Source of the DNA: Oscillospiraceae bacterium
Lineage (GTDB): Bacteria; Bacillota; Clostridia; Oscillospirales; Oscillospiraceae
Length of the DNA stretch: 11,541 nucleotides
NCBI GenBank assembly: GCA_020866945.1
Contig: JAJBVW010000170.1
Location: forward strand, 4,393 to 15,933
Reading direction: 5' to 3'
Under the pieces are notes generated by a model that was given only the letters and a program-made list of their open reading frames with translations, was not told the origin of the DNA and ran no database searches. Of the stretch, positions 1-7,142 are shown one piece after another (positions within the stretch are counted from its first letter, which is position 1; each line of letters starts with the position of its first letter). The position numbers and the translations under genes were made by a program.

Positions 1-1653
1 ATGCTGTCCTATCGGGATGGAGTGCAGGCCCTCTACCTTTCGCGGCAGCTGGCTGTATGTCTTCAGAAAATCCACGTCGATAGGCGTTTCGCGCAGCATA
101 TACCGCACGCCGGCCTCCGGCCCCGCGCATAGCAGCGGGTCGTCCAGGTTCAGTCGTCGTGCCAGCTCGCAGAGAATGGCGTCATCCGGGCGGCTCTCCC
201 CCAGCGGGGAGATGACGGGTTCCGTCCACTGGGCGAAGCCCCCGCCAAAGACCTTGAACTCACTGCGTTCAAAAGACGAGCAGCAGGGCAAAACTATGTC
301 CGCAAGCTTCGCGGTGTCCGTGAGGAACAAATCTGTGTCCACAAAGAAATCCAGCGTTTTCAGCGCGGCTTCGAGTTCCCGGTCCGCGTTGAACATTCTC
401 ATGTTCATTCCGTGTGCCCAGAGCGCTTTGATGGGATTGGGCGTCCCCTCCGTAATCTGCCGGGCCAGGTCGCAGCACTGCATTTCACCCACCACCCTGG
501 CCCACAGGGGAAACCGTTCTGCGCCAACCGGCTGAGGCGCGTTGCGGGGATATGGTTCAAGAGAAAATGCATGATCCAGCGTGGAAAACCCGGCCATGGA
601 ATGCGCATAGGTCAGCGGTATGGGGATGATGCCGCCCGAGCGGTCATAGCTCCCCATGAGGGCGGACAGGGCCATAATGGCGCGGTGGCTCTGCATACCG
701 TTGATATGGTGAACCATAGCCGCGCTGGACTGGTTGATGGCAAGCGGCGCATAGGTGTGAATCATCCGGGCCGCCTGCCGAATCTGTTCCGCCGGTACGT
801 CGGTCAGCTTTTCCACTCGCTCTGGGGAAAAATCCATGACATAGTCTTTGTATGCGTCATAGCCATACACATTGTTTTGAATATACTCACGATTTACCCA
901 GTCGTTTATAATTAGCTCCCGCCCAAGTCCCAGCGCCAGCGCGCCATCTGTTCCCGGACGGATACGAAGGTGCAGGTCGCACTGCTTTTCCACCGCCGGC
1001 GTGATTCGCGGGTCTACAATAATGACCTTCATGCCCCGCGCGCGGGCCTGCTCCACTCTGCGCGGCATCAGATACTGCCCGTAATAGCCGTTGTAGCACC
1101 AGCCAAGGAAAAGGCCGGCGTGCGCCAAATCCGGGGTCACAGCGTCGGCCCCGGTGGCAAGCCGCCAGGACATCACGGTGGAGGTAAAGCAGGCGGAGGA
1201 CTCTGTTCCATAGTTCACCGAGCCAAAGTCATAGCAGAGCCGCTGCAAAAAAGGGCGATACCACTTGTTATACCCGGAATAAAAGGCCACGGCGCTGGCG
1301 CCATAGTCCGCTTTCGTCTGCTCCAGCCGAGGGATAATTTCCGCCCATGCCTCCTCCCAGGTGATAGGCTCAAAGCGGCCCTCACCCCGCTGGCCGATTC
1401 TGCGCAGGGGCGTAAGCACCCAGTCTTTGCGATAAACATACTGCCGACCGCTCTGGCCCCGCGTGCATAAAAGCCCGTGGTTGACCGGGTGCTCCGTCGT
1501 GCCCTCCAGCTTGATGATTTTCCCGTCGCGGAGATAGCAGGTAACGCCGCAGTGGGGGCCGGGGGCGCAAATATCGCAGACGCTGTTGCGTGTTATGATG
1601 CCCGTGTCAGCGCCGGGAATTTTGGCGGCAATTTTCGCTTCCGTGGTACTCAT
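1..1653 (-). CDS. Molybdopterin-dependent oxidoreductase (DMSO reductase superfamily), N-terminal part; runs off the left edge
   Basis: The reverse strand is open for 551 codons from ATG at 1653 to the window edge with no stop, so the gene is incomplete here. AGGAGG (1662-1667) lies 8 bases upstream of the ATG. The protein starts with a Mo/4Fe4S domain: C26-x2-C29-x5-C35 and C63 are the likely cluster ligands, with an extra C39. An I-T-W-E-E-A segment (97-102) follows, as is usual in this superfamily. C155 in E-S-S-A-C-F is the likely Mo ligand. Later segments V-I-I-V-D-P-R and G-M-N-M also fit the family. There is no Tat or Sec signal, so the enzyme is probably cytosolic. The C-terminal pterin-dinucleotide domain would lie beyond the window; relatives are roughly 650-750 residues. 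The substrate cannot be told from this part. The superfamily is sure, the subfamily is not. Confidence 0.93.
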   Translation of the reverse strand, partial: MSTTEAKIAAKIPGADTGIITRNSVCDICAPGPHCGVTCYLRDGKIIKLEGTTEHPVNHGLLCTRGQSGRQYVYRKDWVLTPLRRIGQRGEGRFEPITWEEAWAEIIPRLEQTKADYGASAVAFYSGYNKWYRPFLQRLCYDFGSVNYGTESSACFTSTVMSWRLATGADAVTPDLAHAGLFLGWCYNGYYGQYLMPRRVEQARARGMKVIIVDPRITPAVEKQCDLHLRIRPGTDGALALGLGRELIINDWVNREYIQNNVYGYDAYKDYVMDFSPERVEKLTDVPAEQIRQAARMIHTYAPLAINQSSAAMVHHINGMQSHRAIMALSALMGSYDRSGGIIPIPLTYAHSMAGFSTLDHAFSLEPYPRNAPQPVGAERFPLWARVVGEMQCCDLARQITEGTPNPIKALWAHGMNMRMFNADRELEAALKTLDFFVDTDLFLTDTAKLADIVLPCCSSFERSEFKVFGGGFAQWTEPVISPLGESRPDDAILCELARRLNLDDPLLCAGPEAGVRYMLRETPIDVDFLKTYSQLPRKVEGLHSIPIGQH

Positions 1654-1689
1654 ATGGCGAGCCTCCTGATATGCCTGGAACTTGACTTC

Positions 1690-1718
1690 AATATAACGGG
1701 GCTTGTGCGATTTGTCAA
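1690..1718 (-). promoter_or_regulatory. Sigma-A-type promoter for the molybdopterin oxidoreductase
   Basis: Read on the reverse strand there is a perfect -35 TTGACA (1718-1713), a 17-base spacer and a -10 TATATT (1695-1690). The predicted transcript start is near 1683, leaving a leader of about 30 bases that carries the AGGAGG site. Seen directly; promoter activity is inferred. Confidence 0.65.
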
Positions 1719-1776
1719 GCGCACAGTACGACAAAGCAGGCGTTTCGCGGACGGCATGTCCTTTTGAACGAATGCG

Positions 1777-1833
1777 CCGTGGATTGACGGGGCGGGGTCA
1801 AAAGTTATATAATAGCTCCGTTCAAATCCACGG
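1777..1833. repeat. 9-bp inverted repeat flanking the operon promoter, possible operator
   Basis: CCGTGGATT (1777-1785) is repeated inverted and without mismatch as AATCCACGG (1825-1833), 39 bases apart. The left arm touches the -35 box and the right arm lies just after the predicted transcript start, so the arms bracket the promoter. This fits a pair of repressor half-sites, but a 9-bp match could arise by chance. Confidence 0.4.
1784..1813 (+). promoter_or_regulatory. Sigma-A-type promoter for the adenylation operon
   Basis: A -35 TTGACG (1784-1789), an 18-base spacer and a perfect -10 TATAAT (1808-1813). Transcription would start near 1820, about 35 bases before the ATG at 1855. It fires away from the oxidoreductase promoter about 70 bases to the left. 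Confidence 0.65.
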
Positions 1834-1854
1834 AAAAGCGGAGAAAAAACGGCT

Positions 1855-3366
1855 ATGATAACGAATGTATTGGAATACCTGGACGCCTCGGCGTCGCGGG
1901 TTCCTGATAAAATTGCTTTTGGAGACGAAAAAACAGCCCTGACCTTCGCCCAGCTGCGGGAGAAGGCCCGCCGGGCGGGAAGCTATCTCGCGGCGTGCGT
2001 TGGGCGGGGGCAGCCGGTGGCGGTGTATATGGAAAAAACGCCGGACTGCCTTGCGGCCTTTTTTGCGGCGCTCAGCGCCGGGTGCTTTTATGTCCCGCTG
2101 GACACGAAAATGCCCCCTGACCGGGTGCGGCTGATATTCGATACCCTGCGCCCCGCCTTTGTGCTGTATGACAGCCGGAATGCGGAGACGGCCAAGACCC
2201 TGGCGGGTGACGTCCCCGCCGCCCTCTTTGAGGATGCCTGCGAAACGGCGGAGGATGGGTTGACGCTTGCGGCCATCCGGGCCGCCCATGTGGACACGGA
2301 TTTATTATACGTCCTGTTCACCAGCGGCTCCACCGGCGTACCCAAGGGCGTCACCATCAGTCACCGCAGCATGATAGACTATGCGGAGTGGCTCCACAAT
2401 GCATTAGGAATCGACGAACACTGCGTTTTTGGAAACCAGGCCCCCTTTGTGTTCGACAACTCCACGCTGGATATATACAGCGCGCTGAAAAATGGGGCTA
2501 CTGCCTGGATCATTCCGCGGAAATGCTTCTCCTTCCACAAGTCTATGATGCGGTTTCTGGCGGAGCATGACATCAACACCATCTTTTTTGTGCCCTCGGC
2601 TCTTATCGCCATCGCAAACTCCGGCATCCTGGAAACAACGCAGCCCACCAGCCTGGAGCGGGTGTATTTCTGTGGGGAGGTCATGCCGAACCGCCAGCTG
2701 AACCAGTGGCGGCGGGCGCTGCCGGAGGCCAGCTTCTGCAATATGTATGGCCCGACGGAGATAACCGATGTCTGCGCCTATTATGTCGTAGACCGCTCTT
2801 TTGACGACGATGAACCCCTTCCCATCGGCAAAGCCTGCGAAAACACCCGGCTGCTGCTGCTGAACGAGGACGACCAGCCTGTGAACGAGGGCGAGACCGG
2901 GGAGATATGCGTGCTTGGCACCTGCCTGTCCCTGGGGTATTACAATAACCCGGAGCAGACGGCCAAAGCCTTTGTCCAGAACCCGCTGAACCATGCCTTC
3001 GCAGAGCGGATGTACCGCACCGGTGATTTGGCGAAATATAACGAGCGGGGAGAGATCATGTTTCTGGGGCGAAAGGATTTCCAGATAAAGCACCAGGGCT
3101 GCTACCGGATAGAGCTGGGGGAGATTGAAAACATCCTGCTGTCCGTCCCCTCCGTGTCCAACGGCTGCTGTCTGTTCGACGCGGAAAACGATGAGATATA
3201 CTGCGTCTATGTTGGCGGGGAGGATGAGGCCGCCCTGGTGCCGCAGCTGCGGGAAAAGCTGCCGTCCTATATGATGCCGAACCGCTATGTGCGTCTGGAG
3301 CGGCTGCCCATGACCATCAACGATAAAATAGACAGAGTCGCGCTGCGAAGGGCTGTCATTTCATAA
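1855..3366 (+). CDS. Stand-alone amino-acid adenylation enzyme, DltA-like
   Basis: An ANL-superfamily enzyme of 503 residues, the usual DltA length, with no attached carrier or condensation domain. It should activate an amino acid with ATP to the aminoacyl-adenylate and pass it to a thiol carrier. Visible core motifs: A3 TSGSTGVPKG (156-165), YGPTE (298-302), YRTGD (387-391), a hinge segment starting GRKDFQIK (405-412), and A10 N-D-K-I-D-R with the catalytic lysine K491. D201 in F-D-N-S-T is the expected ligand of the substrate amino group. C273 in F-C-G-E-V-M resembles the cysteine that marks the DltA pocket, so a small amino acid such as alanine is plausible but unproven. No DltB, DltC or DltD is nearby. 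A GGAG site lies 10 bases before the ATG. First gene of a three-gene operon. Confidence 0.88.
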   Translation: MITNVLEYLDASASRVPDKIAFGDEKTALTFAQLREKARRAGSYLAACVGRGQPVAVYMEKTPDCLAAFFAALSAGCFYVPLDTKMPPDRVRLIFDTLRPAFVLYDSRNAETAKTLAGDVPAALFEDACETAEDGLTLAAIRAAHVDTDLLYVLFTSGSTGVPKGVTISHRSMIDYAEWLHNALGIDEHCVFGNQAPFVFDNSTLDIYSALKNGATAWIIPRKCFSFHKSMMRFLAEHDINTIFFVPSALIAIANSGILETTQPTSLERVYFCGEVMPNRQLNQWRRALPEASFCNMYGPTEITDVCAYYVVDRSFDDDEPLPIGKACENTRLLLLNEDDQPVNEGETGEICVLGTCLSLGYYNNPEQTAKAFVQNPLNHAFAERMYRTGDLAKYNERGEIMFLGRKDFQIKHQGCYRIELGEIENILLSVPSVSNGCCLFDAENDEIYCVYVGGEDEAALVPQLREKLPSYMMPNRYVRLERLPMTINDKIDRVALRRAVIS

Positions 3367-3376
3367 GGAGGAGAAA

Positions 3377-3940
3377 ATGGAGCTTATACATGGTTCGCCC
3401 CTGGATATGACCGGGCGGCTTGACAAGGAAATTCGGGCCTATCGCCTGCTGGACAGTCAGGGCGTGGATTTCGATCGCACCGACCACCCCGACCAGCCCG
3501 CCACCAGCATGGAGGTCTGCGCCAGCGTGGGCGCGATTTTGCAGGTGCATATCTGCAAAAACCTGTTTTTGTGCAACCGACAGAAGACCAGCTTCTACCT
3601 GCTCATCATGCCAGGAGATAAGCCCTTCCGAACCAAGGAGCTTTCCCATCAGCTCGGCGTGGCGCGGCTGTCCTTTGCCGATGCGGAGCATATGGAGGCA
3701 TATCTGGATGTTACCCCCGGCAGCGTGTCCGTGTTGGGCCTGGAAAACGACAGGGAAAAACATGTCCAGCTTGTCATCGATGAGGACGTGTTGCGAGAGG
3801 AGATGTTCGCCTGCCACCCCTGCGTGAACACAAGCTCCGTCCGTTTTCGGACGGCGGAGCTGCTGGAAAAGCTCCTGCCCGCCATGGGTCATGATTATAT
3901 CTCCGTGCATCTGGACGGGGACGCGGGGGAGAGCCAATAA
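3377..3940 (+). CDS. ProX/YbaK-like aminoacyl-tRNA editing (deacylase) domain protein
   Basis: A 187-residue single-domain protein of the YbaK/prolyl-tRNA-editing superfamily. Members hydrolyse mischarged aminoacyl-tRNA, for example Ala-tRNA(Pro), in trans in the cytosol. Matching segments: K61-N-L-F-L with the conserved lysine, then T-K-E-L-S-H-Q-L-G, then V-T-P-G-S-V-S-V-L-G-L-E-N-D (112-125), a V-I-D-E-D strand, and C-H-P with H147 before C-V-N-T. The ribosome site AGGAGG (3366-3371) overlaps the stop codon of the adenylation gene and the ATG follows 5 bases later, so the two are translationally close. The pairing with an adenylating enzyme suggests it may police the activated amino acid or its product; that is inference. 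The exact substrate is unknown. Confidence 0.85.
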   Translation: MELIHGSPLDMTGRLDKEIRAYRLLDSQGVDFDRTDHPDQPATSMEVCASVGAILQVHICKNLFLCNRQKTSFYLLIMPGDKPFRTKELSHQLGVARLSFADAEHMEAYLDVTPGSVSVLGLENDREKHVQLVIDEDVLREEMFACHPCVNTSSVRFRTAELLEKLLPAMGHDYISVHLDGDAGESQ

Positions 3941-3957
3941 CGCATAAAGGAGACGCT

Positions 3958-4860
3958 ATGCTGAAGCGATTTGCCGCCGGGAGCGAGACGCTGGCCCGGG
4001 CGAAGCTCGCGGGAAAAAAGCCGGGGCTTGCCGGTCAGGTTCTTGCTTTCTTCAGCGTCATGCTGGCCGCGAGCGTCGGCATGAGCATAATGGCGGGGTT
4101 CCCGCTGGGCATTCTGTCGGCCTTTGGGGTGGAGATGGATGCACCCTGGTATACCCTCCTGTCCCTGCTGGCCTGCGCGGTGGAGATTGCTGTGTCCGTT
4201 CTGTATTGCGCCTGCATCGAGCGGCGGCCCATACGCTCTATGGGCTGTAGGAAAAAGGGCTGGCTGAGAGAATATCTGCTGGGCTTTGCCATTGGCGGGG
4301 TCATGCTGTGTGCGGCGGCGGGATTGGCCGCGGCCTGCGGGACGCTGTCCTTCCGATTGAATGACAATATCTCCTGGGGAATGCTCGCGCTGTTTCTGCT
4401 GGGCTTTCTCGTCCAGGGAGCGGGGGAGGAGTTTATGCTCCGGGGCTATTTTATGGTTTCCCTGACAAGCCGCGTCCCCCTGTCGGCGGCAGTGGGAATC
4501 AGCGCCGCGCTGTTTGCCCTGCTGCATTTAGGAAACGACGGAGTCACGCCCCTGGCCATCGTGAACCTGGCCCTGTTCGGGGTGCTGGCCGGGGTATATA
4601 TGCTTCGGCGGGACAGCATCAGGGGCGTGTGCCCCTTCCACAGCGCGTGGAATATCTTCCAGCGAAACGTCATCGGCGTAAGCGTCAGCGACGGGGATAT
4701 GGGGCCGGCGCTGTTCAGCGCGGCCTCCAATGGCGGCGAGCTGATAAACGGTGGCGGCTTTGGTCTGGAGGGCGGGCTGGCCGTAACGGCGGCGTTGGCC
4801 GCCGGAATCGCTCTGGTGCTGCTCCTGCCCCTAAAGCGGGAAGAGGAACCGCCTGCGTAA
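3958..4860 (+). CDS. CPBP (CAAX/Abi) family intramembrane protease
   Basis: A 300-residue multi-pass membrane protein with hydrophobic stretches at roughly 28-55, 66-85, 105-127, 140-155, 172-190, 197-215 and 272-291. It carries the family's metal/catalytic motifs: E157-E158-F-M-L-R162, H190 in L-L-H-L-G-N-D, and H228-S-A-W-N232. Members include CAAX prenyl proteases and bacteriocin-maturation or self-immunity proteins; many bacterial ones have no known substrate. AAAGGAG (3946-3952) lies 5 bases before the ATG, and only 17 bases separate it from the editing gene, so it is the third gene of the operon. The region past residue 240 is Gly/Ala-rich and less family-like. Function within this operon is unknown. 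Confidence 0.88.
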   Translation: MLKRFAAGSETLARAKLAGKKPGLAGQVLAFFSVMLAASVGMSIMAGFPLGILSAFGVEMDAPWYTLLSLLACAVEIAVSVLYCACIERRPIRSMGCRKKGWLREYLLGFAIGGVMLCAAAGLAAACGTLSFRLNDNISWGMLALFLLGFLVQGAGEEFMLRGYFMVSLTSRVPLSAAVGISAALFALLHLGNDGVTPLAIVNLALFGVLAGVYMLRRDSIRGVCPFHSAWNIFQRNVIGVSVSDGDMGPALFSAASNGGELINGGGFGLEGGLAVTAALAAGIALVLLLPLKREEEPPA

Positions 4861-4901
4861 AAGCGATTAAAAAAATATGGATATGGACGGCGAATGAATG
4901 A

Positions 4902-4936
4902 AGCCAGCACCAAAACACACAGTTTTGATGCTGGCT
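4902..4936. terminator. Hairpin between convergent genes, likely bidirectional terminator
   Basis: A 15-base arm AGCCAGCACCAAAAC (4902-4916), a 5-base loop and a second arm GTTTTGATGCTGGCT (4922-4936). On the plus strand there is one C-A mismatch; on the minus strand the same position is a U-G wobble, so the stem is fully paired there. It lies 42 bases after the protease stop and 6 bases beyond the CBS gene stop. The following T-tracts are weak on both sides (TTTT at 4941-4944 on plus). Confidence 0.7.
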
Positions 4937-4942
4937 CCTGTT

Positions 4943-5371
4943 TTACCATCTTCGGATGTTGGCGGATATATCCCCCAGCGCTTCCGCGGCCTCCATGGAG
5001 CAGGTGTCCCGCCTCGCGAGGTCGCAGAGGCTTACCATGCCGACGAGCCGGCCCCCGTCCATGACGGGCAGGCGGCGAACCTGCTGCTGGCGCATGGTCT
5101 GGGCGGCGGCGTCAACGTCGTCCCCGGCGGCGCAGGTGTTCACGCCCCGGCTCATGACCTCGCCTGTCTGCGTGCTGCCTGCCGGCAGATCCACCGCCAC
5201 GCAGCGGGTCACGATGTCCCGGTCTGTGACGATGCCGAGCAGATGGCCGCTGTCGTCGCAGACCGGCAGCGCGCCCAGGTTATGCCGCTTCATCAGCCGC
5301 GCGGCGGCGGAGACCGGCTCCTGCTGGCCGACGGAAACAATGCTGTCCGTCATAATATCCCATACTTTCAT
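4943..5371 (-). CDS. Two-CBS-domain protein
   Basis: A soluble 142-residue protein made only of two CBS domains (about 5-58 and 70-122), which bind adenine nucleotides as a Bateman pair and usually act as energy or ligand sensors. It shows the repeated pattern V-W-D-I-M / T-G-E-V-M, then L-P-V, then G-I-V-T-D-R-D (46-52) and G-M-V-S-L-C-D (111-117). In the second repeat the usual T-x-x-D becomes S-L-C-D. The ATG at 5371 follows a purine-rich GGGGGCAGGAA stretch. Its partner or target cannot be told from the context. It lies downstream of, and co-directional with, the SpoIIP-type gene 110 bases away, so read-through is possible. Confidence 0.9.
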   Translation of the reverse strand: MKVWDIMTDSIVSVGQQEPVSAAARLMKRHNLGALPVCDDSGHLLGIVTDRDIVTRCVAVDLPAGSTQTGEVMSRGVNTCAAGDDVDAAAQTMRQQQVRRLPVMDGGRLVGMVSLCDLARRDTCSMEAAEALGDISANIRRW

Positions 5372-5463
5372 TTCCTGCCCCCTGGTGATATAATAATGTA
5401 TAGCCCTGCGGCTATGTAGGGAAGCTGGACGCCTGTGAATATAGGCTCTTATAATGATAGTAT

Positions 5464-5478
5464 GCCCGGCCTCTGGGC
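5464..5478 (-). terminator. Short GC hairpin after the SpoIIP-type gene, weak terminator candidate
   Basis: GCCC (5464-5467) pairs with GGGC (5475-5478), and two more pairs inside (one a G-U wobble on the plus strand) leave a 3-base loop. It sits 3 bases past the stop codon of the minus-strand gene. No clear U-tract follows on the minus strand, so termination is doubtful. A second small hairpin, ATAGCC/GGCTAT (5400-5415), lies in the CBS leader. Nothing else is recognised in 5372-5481. Confidence 0.3.
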
Positions 5479-5481
5479 GGT

Positions 5482-6534
5482 TTATTCCACCAGTCCCAGC
5501 AGCGTGGGCGCGATGGCGTCGGCAAAGAGCTGAACTGCGGTGATGGCCTCCTGGAGCGTGTTGCCCGCCGTGCCGACCTCCATCAGAAGACTTCCCGTGC
5601 TGAGCTGCTGGTTATAGCGATAATCGCACAGGACAGTGGGCCGCATCAGCGTCTCATAGCGCGCGGCCACCGTCTGCTGGAGCGTCAGGGCCAGGGTGAG
5701 ATTTGTCCGCCAATCGGCGTAGTTCAAATTCGCGTCAGAACCCATGACGAACATAATCTGCGCCACGGTCTCCCCGGCGGCCTCGGTCACGACCTTATAG
5801 ATTGTGTCCCCCTCCCCGAGCGCGTCCCAGTGCAGGTCGATGATAAGCCCTATGCCGGGATTTTCGGCCAGATATTGCTCAACAGCCGCGCCGGAGCGGG
5901 TGTAGGAGCCGTTGTAGCTGGGATAGTCATAAAGCTCCGTGTCGTGCAGCACGTTCAGCCCATAGGCGGCAAGGCTGTCCGCCAAAGCCTGCCCCACCCG
6001 GACGACGTTGTAATTCGTGTCCGTGGTGCGGTATTCGGCGGTGGCCTCATATACGTCCGCCCCCTCTGGGGTATAGGCCTCCGTCCCGTGGGTATGCATG
6101 ATGAGAATCTGATACCCCTCCGCCGGTAGGCTCAGGCTCAGACCCTCTGCCAGCAGGGCCTCCACATCTACCTCATACGCGGTGTTGTTTTTCAATGTGT
6201 CGCCGGTGATGGTGGTAGAGAGAACGGTCGTCTCGAGGCTCCAGTCCGGCAAATCCGGCACGGCGGTGGCCTCCGGTTCCGGCGTTGGCGTGGGTTCGTA
6301 TGTAGCCTCCGGCTGGGCTTCTGGCTCCGGCGTGACCTCGTCCGTTGCCTCCGGCGCGGCCTCCTCCGCCGGCAGCGGCGCTGTTGCGGCGGTGGCCTCC
6401 GACGTCGGGGTGGGAACTATCTCCTCAGCGGCCTCGGCCTCCTCCTCGGCCAGCACGGGGATGGCCCCGGACAGTATGGCCAGCGCACCAAAGCAGCACA
6501 GCAGAAGCAGCGCGGAGAGCAGCTTGCTCTTCAT
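5482..6534 (-). CDS. spoIIP: SpoIIP-type sporulation cell-wall hydrolase
   Basis: A 350-residue secreted or membrane-anchored protein. Residues 1-29 are a signal peptide/anchor (K-S-K then a hydrophobic run ending V-L-A). Residues 30-97 are a low-complexity Pro/Glu/Ala/Thr linker. The catalytic domain (about 140-345) matches SpoIIP: H147-T-H149-G-T-E-A-Y, N-V-V-R-V-G, Y-D-Y-P-S-Y-N-G-S-Y, I-I-D-L-H235, and E319 in L-L-M-E-V-G. SpoIIP is the amidase/endopeptidase that works with SpoIID and SpoIIM to thin septal peptidoglycan and drive engulfment. The ATG at 6534 is preferred because it starts the signal peptide; an in-frame ATG at 6687 would add 51 residues without family resemblance and overlap the promoter. 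Oddity: family members usually have H-R-D-A where this has H-W-D-A. Confidence 0.88.
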   Translation of the reverse strand: MKSKLLSALLLLCCFGALAILSGAIPVLAEEEAEAAEEIVPTPTSEATAATAPLPAEEAAPEATDEVTPEPEAQPEATYEPTPTPEPEATAVPDLPDWSLETTVLSTTITGDTLKNNTAYEVDVEALLAEGLSLSLPAEGYQILIMHTHGTEAYTPEGADVYEATAEYRTTDTNYNVVRVGQALADSLAAYGLNVLHDTELYDYPSYNGSYTRSGAAVEQYLAENPGIGLIIDLHWDALGEGDTIYKVVTEAAGETVAQIMFVMGSDANLNYADWRTNLTLALTLQQTVAARYETLMRPTVLCDYRYNQQLSTGSLLMEVGTAGNTLQEAITAVQLFADAIAPTLLGLVE

Positions 6535-6585
6535 GAACAGGCCCCCTTTCTTATAGTGTAATTCGTGCAGAATATACCTATATGT

Positions 6586-6614
6586 AGTATATGCAGGGAA
6601 AATTTTGAATATGA
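6586..6614 (-). promoter_or_regulatory. Sigma-E-like sporulation promoter for the SpoIIP-type gene
   Basis: On the reverse strand a -35 TCATATT (6614-6608) is followed by 14 bases and a -10 CATATACT (6593-6586). Compared with the Bacillus sigma-E consensus (KMATATT, 14-15 bases, CATACAMT) the -35 matches fully and the -10 at 7 of 8 positions. It ends 51 bases before the preferred ATG. In B. subtilis spoIIP is transcribed by mother-cell sigma-E, which agrees. Confidence 0.65.
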
Positions 6615-6654
6615 ATCTTTTTGCCCAAAAATTTAACACCGCCGGCGGCGGGAC

Positions 6655-6912
6655 ATGAGAAAACATACAAGGGCCGTACCATATCACCCGAAGGGCGTTT
6701 GCTCTAGGCTGATGCGCGTGACCGCTGAGTCCGGCGTTATCAAAAGTGTGGAAGTAGTGGGGGGCTGCGACGGAAATTTGCAGGGTATTTCCCGTCTGGT
6801 GGTGGATATGCCGGTGCAGGAGGCCATTTCCCGCCTGGAAGGCATTCGCTGCGGCGGAAAGCCCACATCCTGCCCTGACCAGCTGGCTCAGGCGCTGAAA
6901 CAGTTGACATAA
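6655..6912 (+). CDS. TSCPD domain protein (TIGR03905-like)
   Basis: An 85-residue protein with G-V-C-S near the N-terminus, G-G-C-D-G-N-L-Q-G-I, and the name-giving T-S-C-P-D-Q-L-A-Q-A (71-80). The cysteines C16, C38, C66 and C73 could form a metal site, which is inference. The family is common as a small stand-alone protein in Clostridia and related to a domain of some ribonucleotide reductases; the function of the small form is not established. The ATG at 6655 has only a GC-rich GGCGGCGGG before it rather than a clean GGAGG. It starts 120 bases from the divergent SpoIIP-type gene. No clear promoter was found. Confidence 0.85.
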   Translation: MRKHTRAVPYHPKGVCSRLMRVTAESGVIKSVEVVGGCDGNLQGISRLVVDMPVQEAISRLEGIRCGGKPTSCPDQLAQALKQLT

Positions 6913-7032
6913 AATTAAGTAAAAATTGAAATTTTATTTACATAATTGCTGATTATGGTTAATGGATAAAAAACGATTTTAAAAAATTTTTTGTCGATTC
7001 GGGAGGGAAAAGGAAATTTTTTCCAATTTTGA

Positions 7033-7137
7033 GACACAAGATGTTGATTTTTATTGGGCATAAATACCCAAATACGACACAAGTTCTTGTGCATTTGTCA
7101 CAATTCCTAGTTTTGAAACCTTCCATTTAGACACAAT
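7033..7137 (+). repeat. Cluster of GACACAA direct repeats upstream of the SleB-type promoter
   Basis: GACACAAG occurs at 7033-7040 and 7076-7083, GACACAAT at 7130-7137 and GTCACAAT at 7097-7104. The second copy is part of a palindrome CACAAG-TT-CTTGTG (7078-7091), and the GTCACAAT copy lies in TTGT-C-ACAA (7095-7103). All lie 6-134 bases upstream of the -35 box. The pattern suggests binding sites for a regulator; none is identified. Confidence 0.45.
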
Positions 7138-7142
7138 GCCGA

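Noticed and set aside
412..915. Plus-strand frames across 17-1767
   Set aside because: The minus-strand molybdopterin oxidoreductase is continuous for 551 codons and explains the region; the plus frames are Arg/Gly/Pro-rich shadows.
6182..6556. A Ser/Ala/Gly/Val-rich plus-strand frame
   Set aside because: It is the complement of the Pro/Glu/Ala/Thr linker of the SpoIIP-type protein, not a separate gene.
6904..6933. TTGACA at the end of the TSCPD gene as a promoter for the SleB-type gene
   Set aside because: No -10-like sequence occurs at 16-19 bases downstream, and the promoter at 7143-7173 is far better placed.
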